From the NCBI GenBank assembly GCA_035510695.1, contig DATKGO010000014.1, positions 1 through 5,637 on the forward strand: a DNA stretch of 5,637 bases. Reading direction: 5' to 3'. Position 1 is the stretch's first letter, and every line of letters starts with the position of its first letter. The notes under the pieces are model-generated. The model worked only from the letters and a program-made list of their open reading frames with translations. It searched no databases and was not told where the DNA came from. This DNA comes from DAIDHK01 sp035510695 (GTDB lineage: Bacteria > Patescibacteriota > Microgenomatia > Levybacterales > UBA12049). This document shows, in pieces, positions 1-5,544 of the stretch. The position numbers and the translations under genes were made by a program.

Positions 1-2
1 CC

Positions 3-113
3 CAGACGCCACGCTGGATGCGGGAGTTTTATTGTGGCTTCTTTCGTAGAAACTACATCAACCACAACTATTATCTCAACCGTATACAAAAAGATAACTT
101 AACTATTAGCTGA
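3..113 (+). CDS. Possible 3' end of an unidentified rightward gene (partial)
   Basis: An open frame enters from the left edge and stops at TGA 111-113, giving about 36 residues. It is rich in aromatic and basic residues (for example WMREFYCGFF followed by RRNYINHNYY), which looks more like a real protein C-terminus than either of the other two forward frames here. I do not recognise the family. It points toward the truncated helix-turn-helix gene on the other strand. One reading is therefore that it is the tail of a mobile-element protein whose end lies between 114 and about 165; that is inference only. The frame could also be a chance opening, because only about 110 bases are visible. Confidence 0.3.
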   Translation, partial: QTPRWMREFYCGFFRRNYINHNYYLNRIQKDNLTIS

Positions 114-136
114 TCATTTAGCAAACTGGGGTAATG

Positions 137-292
137 TCAGTAAATTGGTGTCTTGACAAAGGGTACCACCATATTCTTTAACCATCCACTTAAAGTACTT
201 TTACTCACACCCAACTCTTTCTTGATTTGACTATAACTTTTCCCAAAGCCACGTAATTCTAAAGCCTGTCTTCGAAGTAATATATGTGTCAT
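137..292 (-). pseudogene. Truncated helix-turn-helix DNA-binding protein (N-terminal fragment)
   Basis: The 51-codon frame starts at ATG 292 and ends at TGA 137-139. Residues 7-38 read RRQALELR, then GKSYSQIKKELGVSKSTLSG, then WL. This is a textbook resolvase-like helix-turn-helix, with GVSKSTLS at the turn and recognition helix. From memory, the same segment opens a family of roughly 200-250-residue HTH proteins frequent in CPR genomes, often with an endonuclease-like remainder. Here the similarity ends around residue 41 and is followed by an unrelated tail (VVPFVKTPIY) and a stop. It is therefore probably a remnant of a longer gene cut by a rearrangement or insertion near position 165-175. 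A stand-alone short DNA-binding protein is the alternative. No Shine-Dalgarno sequence precedes the ATG. Confidence 0.6.
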
Positions 293-384
293 ATCGAACT
301 ATTAAATATTAACTATTTATAGCCAATTCAATAGTACGATTTATTAAAAATAAAATCAAGTGGAGTTCTCTCCTAAACAAAATT

Positions 385-467
385 CGTCATTGCGAGGAAC
401 GAAGTGACGAAGCAATCTAGCTCAAGATTAAACTCACCTAGATTGCCGCGCTTCGCTCGCAATGACG
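385..467. repeat. Imperfect inverted repeat, REP/MITE-like, ~83 bp
   Basis: The left arm (385-420) begins CGTCATTGCGAG and ends GCAATCTAG. The right arm (438-467) begins CTAGATTGC and ends GCAATGACG, so the outer 9 bp and the inner 9 bp of the arms pair exactly. The middle is degenerate: CGAAGTGACGAA on the left against a shorter CGCTTCGCTCG on the right. The arms are separated by a 17-bp AT-rich loop and flanked by AATT on the left and TAATT on the right. This sequence type (GTCATTGCGAGnnnCGAAGnnACGAAGCAATC) is a well-known dispersed palindrome in many bacterial genomes. It lies downstream of the ATPase gene and could fold into a long hairpin in either transcript. No transposase is encoded within it. 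Confidence 0.8.
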
Positions 468-517
468 TAATTCAACCTATTTGTGTTTGAAAATTAATAA
501 TTTGAAGTTTGATTGAA

Positions 518-535
518 AATTTTAAATTTAAAATT
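518..535. repeat. 18-bp perfect AT-only palindrome
   Basis: AATTTTAAATTTAAAATT is identical to its own reverse complement and lies 11 bp beyond the stop codon of the ATPase gene. It sits in an AT-rich spacer (about 481-546). With no GC pairs and no following T-run in the leftward direction, it is not a convincing intrinsic terminator. It may be a weak RNA fold, a remnant of a mobile repeat, or simple AT-rich composition. Confidence 0.6.
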
Positions 536-546
536 AAAAATTCGTC

Positions 547-2940
547 TTATAGTCTCGCACGTTCCTGTATCTCCGCTTCCACCACTTTCATATCCTTCCC
601 AAACTTTAAGCGGGACAATTCCTTAACTAGTTCCGCAACTCTGGGGTTTTTTTCTTTTGCCTGGGCAGCAAAATCAGGCGTGGTTTCAATCGAGAACGGC
701 GGCACAGGTTCTCCATTCACCACTGTTCGCAAATAAGCATTAAATTTATCAATATTGATCAAATCTGCCTCACTAAACGTGGGGGTATATTCATGCTGCA
801 GATAATTTGCATCAGTCACACCGACACGGAACGAGGCAATAGTTCCGACATTACCGAAAATCGCGTTTTTAATTTCCTCATCCATCTGACCGATAAACTG
901 ATTCGCCACAGTCAAATTCAAGCGGTATTTTCGCGCCTCGGAAAGAATTTGCGCGAAATCCGGTGTGGCGAAATTCTGAAATTCGTCAACATAAAGGAAA
1001 AAGTCTTTACGCTGTTCCATCGGCATATCCGCCCGGCTCATAGCAGCCACTAAAATCTTCGGCACCAAAACTAAGCCCAAAAAGCTGGAATTCTCCTCAC
1101 CGATTTTACCTTTGGATAAATTAATCAACAAAATTTTTTGCTCATCCATGACTTTTCGGAAATCAAAAGCACTATTTGACTGACCGATAATATTTCTGAT
1201 CATTTTGTTGGTAACAAAACGGCCGAATTTGGAAGTAATATAATCCAAAACTTCGGATTTATGAAAGTCCGACGTCTGGGCGATCTGATCTGTCCAGTAA
1301 CGCCTGACAATCGGATCATCTACTTTCGGCAATAATTCCTGTACAAAAGTCGGATCGGTCAAGACACGCATGACTTCAATAAACGTGCTGCCCGGCTCTG
1401 CCATAACAGTCAACATAGCATTACGTACCGCATGCTCAAAACGCGGACCGATAATGCCGGTTTTATTCGGATCAAATAATTTGTACATCAAACCTATAAT
1501 TGAAGTCACAACCAAATGTTTTTGCTGTTCTGTTTTCGCTTCCAGCATATTGACTGCCAATGGCCGTTCAATATCCGAAGGATCAAATAAGATCACGTCC
1601 TCTGCCCGTTCCGGCGGCATCAGTTCCAAAATATCTTCTACCAAATCGCCGTGCGGATCAATCACCGCAATGCCTTGACCGGCCTTAATGTCTTGAAGAA
1701 TCATGCGTTTGAGAAATTCAGTTTTACCGGTACCGGTTTTTCCGACAATATACATATGCCTCTGACGATCTTCCAAAGACATATTAATAGTACGCGTAAG
1801 TCCTCTAAATGAACTTGTACCCAAAAACAATCCTTCTGTCGGTATGGTGGAAGGTGCCGGCGCACGTTTGGAATTGACCCAATGAATTCCCGGAGTCGCC
1901 ACGGCTTTATTGGGAAAATGATACATTGTCGCCAATTCCTCACTGGAAAGAACAGACGTTTGTCCCCAAAGCGGCCAGTAGCGGTAAATAAAATCGGTAA
2001 TAAACGCCCCCTTCATAATCCCGCCCAAAAACAATTTGTTTTTTTTGAAATAATTAGCGCCGCTGAATTGGCTAAAACTATTGATGATATTACCCAAATG
2101 CAGATCAGCGGCTTCTTTACTGCTGGAAGAAACGACCACTCTGATAGTGGCATTAAAACCGGGCTTACTCAGTTTATTTTCAATTCCTTCCAATTCTTTT
2201 GCGTCCACTTTATATGTAGCTTTCTCCGGATTGGATTCGGCTTTCTTGGTTTTACTGACGTAAGACTTCCCTTCACTTTTCCATTTGGAATCGGCCGGAC
2301 TAATTAAAATCTGCATGGCAATTCCTTCGCCTTGTCCCATTTTCGCCAAAGTTGAAGTCAAACTGGCCATAGCGTCAACCGGTAAATCTTTAAAATTTTT
2401 AATAGGTAAATAATCGCTGTTTTTAAAACTCAACGAGGCAAAAGAAACTTTTCCGCTTTCGGAAAAAATATTATATTCTCCGCCTAAGACATTTTCGCTG
2501 CGTTGTCTGGCTGCCGAATCGTTAACTTCGACAATTTGTGCATCCGGATAGGCGCCATTAATCTGTTTTTCCACGAAGTCACGCAGTTTATTCGGAACAT
2601 GAATATAATAACGAATGTCACCCGGCGTTCCGACAATTTCAAATGCCAGATGCGGTTGTGGCTTGAGAAATGAAAGCCTGCCGCTTTTACGAATTGCCGC
2701 AAGACCGGCAAATAATTGTTCTGCCGTGTCAATTTTTATTTCATTATCTCTGGGCACTGCTACTTGAAGCAAGGTTGAATTAAGCGCGTCTTGCTCGCGA
2801 TTGCGGTATTTCCACCAGATAAACACAACGTAAATAAAAAGCCAAGCAAGAAGAGAAAATACAATCAAACCTGCCAACCCCATTAAAAGGGAAAACATAA
2901 TACCCGTAATATTGTCACTGAATAAAATTGGTTGATTCAT
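547..2940 (-). CDS. Membrane-anchored type IV secretion/conjugation-type ATPase (TraD/VirD4/HerA-like)
   Basis: This is a 797-residue P-loop motor of the FtsK/HerA/TraG-VirD4 superfamily, which uses ATP to move DNA or protein at the inner membrane. A hydrophobic N-terminal segment (about 11-43) is followed by WWKYRNR, a positive-inside signature for one membrane anchor. Residues 50-360 form a long soluble region without familiar motifs. Walker A is GKTGTGKT at 400-407. IDPHGDLVEDIL at 427-438 is typical of the coupling-protein/DUF87 fold. Walker B is FFLYVDEFQNF at 647-657, with catalytic D652 and E653. RKYRLNLTVANQFIGQM follows at 670-686, in the sensor region, and ASFRVG lies at 702-707. 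The ATG overlaps the TGA of the proline-rich gene as ATGA and has no Shine-Dalgarno, so translation is probably coupled. The gene appears intact. No relaxase or pilus gene is in view, so conjugation itself is not shown. Confidence 0.9.
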   Translation of the reverse strand: MNQPILFSDNITGIMFSLLMGLAGLIVFSLLAWLFIYVVFIWWKYRNREQDALNSTLLQVAVPRDNEIKIDTAEQLFAGLAAIRKSGRLSFLKPQPHLAFEIVGTPGDIRYYIHVPNKLRDFVEKQINGAYPDAQIVEVNDSAARQRSENVLGGEYNIFSESGKVSFASLSFKNSDYLPIKNFKDLPVDAMASLTSTLAKMGQGEGIAMQILISPADSKWKSEGKSYVSKTKKAESNPEKATYKVDAKELEGIENKLSKPGFNATIRVVVSSSSKEAADLHLGNIINSFSQFSGANYFKKNKLFLGGIMKGAFITDFIYRYWPLWGQTSVLSSEELATMYHFPNKAVATPGIHWVNSKRAPAPSTIPTEGLFLGTSSFRGLTRTINMSLEDRQRHMYIVGKTGTGKTEFLKRMILQDIKAGQGIAVIDPHGDLVEDILELMPPERAEDVILFDPSDIERPLAVNMLEAKTEQQKHLVVTSIIGLMYKLFDPNKTGIIGPRFEHAVRNAMLTVMAEPGSTFIEVMRVLTDPTFVQELLPKVDDPIVRRYWTDQIAQTSDFHKSEVLDYITSKFGRFVTNKMIRNIIGQSNSAFDFRKVMDEQKILLINLSKGKIGEENSSFLGLVLVPKILVAAMSRADMPMEQRKDFFLYVDEFQNFATPDFAQILSEARKYRLNLTVANQFIGQMDEEIKNAIFGNVGTIASFRVGVTDANYLQHEYTPTFSEADLINIDKFNAYLRTVVNGEPVPPFSIETTPDFAAQAKEKNPRVAELVKELSRLKFGKDMKVVEAEIQERARL

Positions 2941-3458
2941 ATTTTTAATACTTTACCGTTTTCTTGTGGAGAGTCAACCGGCAGTGCCACCGCATGCTGT
3001 TTCTGCTGTAACTGAAATTTTTTCAAAACCGCCAAAAATAAGGCTGACAACCAATGTTGAGTATCATCGGTCCCGGTTGTTTTAAATACTTTTACTGCTT
3101 CTTCTTTCGTAAAAGGTGCATTGGGGATAGTTAACGCTGCGGGACGAGCAATCGTAGGCGCGACAGGAACTGATTCTTTCGCGTGTTGAATACCTACTTG
3201 CGCGTGTTCTTCATTAAGTTGTAAATGCTCAACGTTTTCGGCATGTTCTACGCCTGCTTCTTTTACTTCAGCAGGAATTTCGGGTTTGGTTTCCGCCACA
3301 TCTGAAGGCTTCATGTACTCACTGACTTGCCCCATTGGTCCTTGTTCTTTATTCGGCAAGCTAACTGGCTGCGCCGGTGGCTGCTGCGGAGGGACAACTG
3401 GAGGTACAATCGGCTGTGAAGCTTGCGTAACATTTGAATTTTGAGCAGTATCATTCAT
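2937..3458 (-). CDS. Proline-rich small protein upstream of the ATPase
   Basis: This 173-residue protein is the first gene of the leftward operon. The N-terminal part is low-complexity: proline/glutamine-rich at about 16-36 (PIVPPVVPPQQPPAQP), then an acidic, Ala/Glu/His-rich stretch (about 55-96) likely to be disordered. The only region with globular character is the C-terminal PFTKEEAVKVFKTTGTDD and following helix (115-149), which ends in a short hydrophobic-basic segment (WLSALFLAVLKKF, 136-148) that may be an amphipathic or membrane-contacting helix. There is no signal peptide or catalytic motif. The tight ATGA overlap with the ATPase gene suggests a partner, adaptor or substrate-recruitment factor for it; this is inferred from context. 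The ATG at 3458 is favoured because a good promoter -10 box lies 6 nt upstream, and there is no Shine-Dalgarno. Confidence 0.85.
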   Translation of the reverse strand: MNDTAQNSNVTQASQPIVPPVVPPQQPPAQPVSLPNKEQGPMGQVSEYMKPSDVAETKPEIPAEVKEAGVEHAENVEHLQLNEEHAQVGIQHAKESVPVAPTIARPAALTIPNAPFTKEEAVKVFKTTGTDDTQHWLSALFLAVLKKFQLQQKQHAVALPVDSPQENGKVLKI

Positions 3459-3464
3459 ACAATA

Positions 3465-3493
3465 ATCTTATCATCTGAAGTAATAAGTAGCAA
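3465..3493 (-). promoter_or_regulatory. Sigma70-type promoter with extended -10, predicting a leaderless mRNA
   Basis: Reading leftward, a -35 box TTGCTA (3493-3488, 4 of 6 to TTGACA) is followed by a 17-nt spacer and a -10 box TAAGAT (3470-3465, 4 of 6 to TATAAT). The -10 box is preceded by TGA, making an extended -10. Only 6 nt separate the -10 from the ATG at 3458. Transcription should therefore begin at or within a base or two of the start codon, leaving no room for a ribosome-binding site. It would drive the proline-rich protein and ATPase operon. Confidence 0.6.
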
Positions 3494-3512
3494 TCTGCGC
3501 TGTTACCGTGTC

Positions 3513-3532
3513 ATTCCCGCGAAAGCGGGAAT
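3513..3532. repeat. GC-rich hairpin repeat, ATTCCCGC-GAAA-GCGGGAAT
   Basis: This is a perfect 8-bp stem with a GAAA tetraloop (a GNRA loop when read on the + strand). With its TCATT and ATCTTTT flanks it matches the short palindrome TCATTCCCGCGAAAGCGGGAATC, which is dispersed in many bacterial genomes. The T-run lies on its right, so it would resemble an intrinsic terminator only for rightward transcripts; the neighbouring genes run leftward. It sits just upstream of the -35 of the proline-rich gene promoter. There it could still act as a transcript-end or RNA-stability element for the operon arriving from the right. Confidence 0.75.
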
Positions 3533-3551
3533 CTTTTCTTTCTTGTTCGAA

Positions 3552-3575
3552 CGACCCCGCTGAGCGGGGGAGTCG
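3552..3575. repeat. GC-rich hairpin, CCCCGC-TGA-GCGGGG, with outer CGA/TCG pairing
   Basis: A 6-bp perfect GC stem (3555-3560 with 3564-3569) has a 3-nt TGA loop. CGA at 3552-3554 can pair with TCG at 3573-3575 around a small bulge. It lies 12 bp beyond the stop codon of the AT-rich unknown gene, so it is the first strong fold met by a leftward transcript. The leftward sequence after it (TCGTTCGAACAAG) has no T-run, so it is not a canonical rho-independent terminator. Together with the hairpin at 3513-3532 it may form a composite repeat or a transcript 3'-end structure. Confidence 0.6.
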
Positions 3576-3581
3576 AGAACC

Positions 3582-3596
3582 AACAATTTAATTGTT
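3582..3596. repeat. Short AT palindrome spanning the stop codon of the unknown gene
   Basis: AACAATT and AATTGTT (3582-3588 and 3590-3596) are perfect 7-bp inverted arms around one base. They overlap the TAA stop at 3588-3590 and the last Asn codons. The structure is too AT-rich and tight to be a strong hairpin; it is recorded because it sits directly before the GC-rich hairpin pair in the leftward direction. Confidence 0.4.
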
Positions 3597-4187
3597 TAAT
3601 AATTTCCCAATTTTCTTTTCCAATACTACATTATCTTTAAAATCTCCTACAGATAATTCAATTTCTTTTTCAATAATTGGTGCTGCGCACATAAAATCAG
3701 ACACATCTGGACAAATAGCGGAAAGCCTAGTTTCGCTTTTCCAAGAATATATAGTAGGGATACACTCCCTACTATATAAAGAATCAATCAGATCTATTGA
3801 GTGTTTTTTGAGTATATTTTTATTAAATAAAGTTAACCAAATTCCTTCATTTACGTTTAAACCTCGTTGGGTTTTCGAAAGCTGTTTTATTTGTAAAGAG
3901 GGACTTTTACCCAAACGAGACGTATCGTCATCTACCAAAATCGCTTTAAATGCAAATTTATTATTATCTTGTGAATATTTTTCTAAAGGCAGTAAGTCAT
4001 CTATTTCAGCTTTTTCTAACAATTTTTCCAAAATTCTTTTGTTCGTTGAATAATATGTCAAAAATAAAAATTTATTGGGATCAGAAATAGATTTATTTAT
4101 ATTATTTAAAACTTTTTTTATTACAGAAATCTGAGAAGATGACAAATCAGCCAAACTTTGAAGAATGAAAAAATATTTAGAGTTCAT
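3588..4187 (-). CDS. Unknown protein translationally coupled to the PP-loop gene; weak DUF5701-like C-terminal pattern
   Basis: The protein has 199 residues from ATG 4187. A TTG nine bases upstream (4196) would add three residues, but the ATG is preferred because AAGGA lies just before it, though only one base away. The start lies inside the end of the PP-loop gene (11-bp overlap), so coupled translation is likely. Numbering from the TTG, the N-terminal half is helical and lysine-rich, and residues 84-90 read KAILVDD, like a buried beta strand. Residues 111-170 contain RGLNVNEGIWL, then KKHSIDLIDSLYSRECIPTI, then SWKSETRLS. From memory this resembles the EGI..L...HxIDL-S-Y...P.xxxW pattern of DUF5701-like proteins, which are common but uncharacterised; the match is tentative. 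There is no signal peptide, membrane segment or catalytic signature. Its base composition is visibly more AT-rich than that of its neighbours, hinting at separate acquisition. Confidence 0.75.
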   Translation of the reverse strand: MNSKYFFILQSLADLSSSQISVIKKVLNNINKSISDPNKFLFLTYYSTNKRILEKLLEKAEIDDLLPLEKYSQDNNKFAFKAILVDDDTSRLGKSPSLQIKQLSKTQRGLNVNEGIWLTLFNKNILKKHSIDLIDSLYSRECIPTIYSWKSETRLSAICPDVSDFMCAAPIIEKEIELSVGDFKDNVVLEKKIGKLLNN

Positions 4188-5244
4188 TTCCTTCAAATAA
4201 AGTCATCGAATATTGATTCGATGGATATCCGCCGCAAGTATGACAATGTCTCCTCCCAGTGATAACTCCACCACCGCACCAAGAACATGTGTATTCTCCA
4301 TCCTGTGGTGGTGTTGGCTCTAATCCCGCTCGTTTATATTTCATATATAAAGCAGCATGCATTCTATTCCAAAAATGTTTTCCTTCAGATCTCAAATCAT
4401 TGATTTCTTGATCAGTAATCTCGTTTTTTAACCTGTCTTCTAACGTATATGTCCCAGAACCAAATTCCAAATCAGTCTTTGTTCTCCAAATAGTTTCTGT
4501 AGGTAATAATCCCTGAGCTGCCTTACGAAGTACAATTTTACCCCACCTTTTATTCTTTGAAGAACTTGCTATATCTTTTTCAACAACATTTTCCATAAAA
4601 TCTCCAGGATTATCTGTCTCAACATCTGCTAAATTAGTTTGTAAATCAAGTGACATAGCAACGTTAAGCACATCCGGATGCAAATAAGGATATTTGAGAT
4701 TTAAACCAAGTAATTTCCCTATTTGAGATGATGATAGACGAATTTGGGGTATCAGACTACGTAAATAGTCTCTGAAATTCGGTTGATTATAAAGATACGT
4801 ATATCCGGCAAAGAGAGTATCTGCTGCATCTTCGGTTCGTATTGTTCTCATACCTCTTGAAGCTGCATATTTTAACCCAACATAAATGGGAATATCGTTA
4901 AGTATCCCAGGATCATAACTATGAGTGAGAGAGATTAACTCATTAAGACTAGAAGAAGCTTCTGCTTCATCTATTTCAATTGGATACCAAGTAATACCTA
5001 ATTTATTTACAACTCTTTGAGCATTTCTAAGATCGACACCTTGATTTTCTAAAACTACAGTTATTGCCGGTGTTTGAGGATCTAATGCTGCTAACATTCC
5101 GGAGTCAATACCACCTGAAAGAAGTAAAGCATCTACGGGTTGACTAGCTACCGCATTTTTTAATGCCTGCCTTAATTGCTGAGGACGTTCATCCCTAACA
5201 ATATTTCTTTCATCTATGCTATATTCAGATTCCGGAAACAACAT
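4177..5244 (-). CDS. Asparagine-synthase-like PP-loop ATPase with C-terminal zinc-ribbon-like motif
   Basis: This 355-residue protein of the asparagine synthetase C-domain family uses ATP to activate a carboxylate as an acyl-AMP. The PP-loop is LLLSGGIDSGMLAAL (41-55; SGGIDS at 43-48). The second ATP/Mg motif is TEDAADTLFAGY (137-148), equivalent to TGDGGDELFGGY of AsnB, but with Thr replacing the usual Glu after the Asp. KYPYLHPDV (184-192) matches the family's PFLD-like motif. KIVLRKAAQGLLP (236-248) and RTKTDLEFGSGT (254-265) match the C-terminal substrate/ATP region. The N-terminal glutaminase domain with its Cys2 is absent, so nitrogen would have to come from ammonia or another nucleophile. 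Cys320, Cys323, Cys334 and Cys337 (two CxxC pairs, CSWC and CHTC) form a likely zinc-binding tail. The ATG at 5244 has a consensus TATAAT 6 nt upstream. Real substrate unknown; not a standard AsnB. Confidence 0.85.
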   Translation of the reverse strand: MLFPESEYSIDERNIVRDERPQQLRQALKNAVASQPVDALLLSGGIDSGMLAALDPQTPAITVVLENQGVDLRNAQRVVNKLGITWYPIEIDEAEASSSLNELISLTHSYDPGILNDIPIYVGLKYAASRGMRTIRTEDAADTLFAGYTYLYNQPNFRDYLRSLIPQIRLSSSQIGKLLGLNLKYPYLHPDVLNVAMSLDLQTNLADVETDNPGDFMENVVEKDIASSSKNKRWGKIVLRKAAQGLLPTETIWRTKTDLEFGSGTYTLEDRLKNEITDQEINDLRSEGKHFWNRMHAALYMKYKRAGLEPTPPQDGEYTCSWCGGGVITGRRHCHTCGGYPSNQYSMTLFEGNEL

Positions 5245-5250
5245 TGTGCT

Positions 5251-5279
5251 ATTATATCACGCTGTATCAACCTTAAGAA
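5251..5279 (-). promoter_or_regulatory. Consensus extended -10 promoter, predicting a leaderless mRNA for the PP-loop gene
   Basis: Reading leftward, the -10 is a perfect TATAAT (5256-5251) preceded by TGA, an extended -10. A weak -35 (TTCTTA, 5279-5274, 3 of 6) lies 17 nt upstream. Six nucleotides (AGCACA) separate the -10 from the ATG, so transcription should start at or next to the A of the start codon. No Shine-Dalgarno could be included in such an mRNA. It would drive the PP-loop gene and its overlapping downstream gene. Confidence 0.7.
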
Positions 5280-5354
5280 GTTTAGATTACAATTATTACA
5301 ATATTCTTATTAAAACAACACGTATAAATAGATTTAAATGTTTATTAAATTAAT

Positions 5355-5534
5355 ATGATTGAAAATGAGCCTAATAAAGAAATTCATTCAGGAGGATATA
5401 TTTTTATCCCAGAGTTAGGGCTCTATGTTTCTCAACATGTTTCAGACGGCAATATTACAGCGGCTTCTTGTCATATTAATGCCCCAACTGTTCTACAACT
5501 ACTACTCCATTCTCCTAATTTTGCCTCACAATAA
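5355..5534 (+). CDS. Small 59-residue hypothetical protein, possibly truncated by the adjacent IS
   Basis: The frame starts at ATG 5355 and stops at TAA 5532-5534. The predicted protein begins MIENEPNKEI and contains YIFIPELGLYVS (15-26), then ASCHINAPTVLQLLLHS (38-54). The IPE-L-LYV segment faintly recalls the start of longer CPR hypothetical proteins, but I cannot name a family. There is no signal peptide or transmembrane span. It is divergent from the PP-loop gene across a 110-bp AT-rich spacer and has no Shine-Dalgarno. The stop is only 10 bp from the stop of the convergent transposase fragment, so the 3' part of this frame may be insertion-sequence end sequence and the protein a truncated N-terminus. 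It could also be a genuine small protein, or a chance frame. Confidence 0.4.
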   Translation: MIENEPNKEIHSGGYIFIPELGLYVSQHVSDGNITAASCHINAPTVLQLLLHSPNFASQ

Positions 5535-5544
5535 TGTCAAAGAG

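Noticed and set aside
1882..2307. Rightward open frame of about 141 codons inside the ATPase gene, with smaller ones at 509-736, 793-1053, 1370-1678 and 2081-2263
   Set aside because: They lie antisense to a long, motif-complete ATPase (the 509-736 frame largely so), have no recognisable domains or starts, and read as low-quality translations of its complement.
3592..4053. Rightward 153-codon open frame antisense to the unknown AT-rich gene
   Set aside because: The leftward frame is longer, coupled to the upstream PP-loop gene and has a protein-like pattern; the rightward one has no promoter or family signal. The choice is less certain here than for the ATPase shadows.
4188..4196. TTG at 4196 as start of the unknown gene
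   Set aside because: No Shine-Dalgarno precedes it, while the ATG nine bases downstream has AAGGA next to it. The difference is only three residues.
5251..5270. TTGATA (5270-5265 leftward) as -35 for the TATAAT at 5256-5251
   Set aside because: The spacer would be only 8 nt, too short for sigma70; TTCTTA at 17 nt plus the TG extension fits better.
5296..5328. TTACAA and TATAAA as a rightward promoter for the 59-codon frame
   Set aside because: The spacer is 21 nt and the whole spacer is so AT-rich that such matches are expected by chance.
5391..5396. GGAGGA resembling a strong Shine-Dalgarno inside the 59-codon frame
   Set aside because: No ATG, GTG or TTG follows at usable spacing; it simply encodes Gly-Gly.
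5355..5534. The 59-residue product as a lasso-peptide or other RiPP precursor for the asparagine-synthase-like protein
   Set aside because: No leader-peptidase or RRE-type gene is present, the peptide has no clear leader/core division, it is encoded divergently, and its 3' end may be IS sequence.
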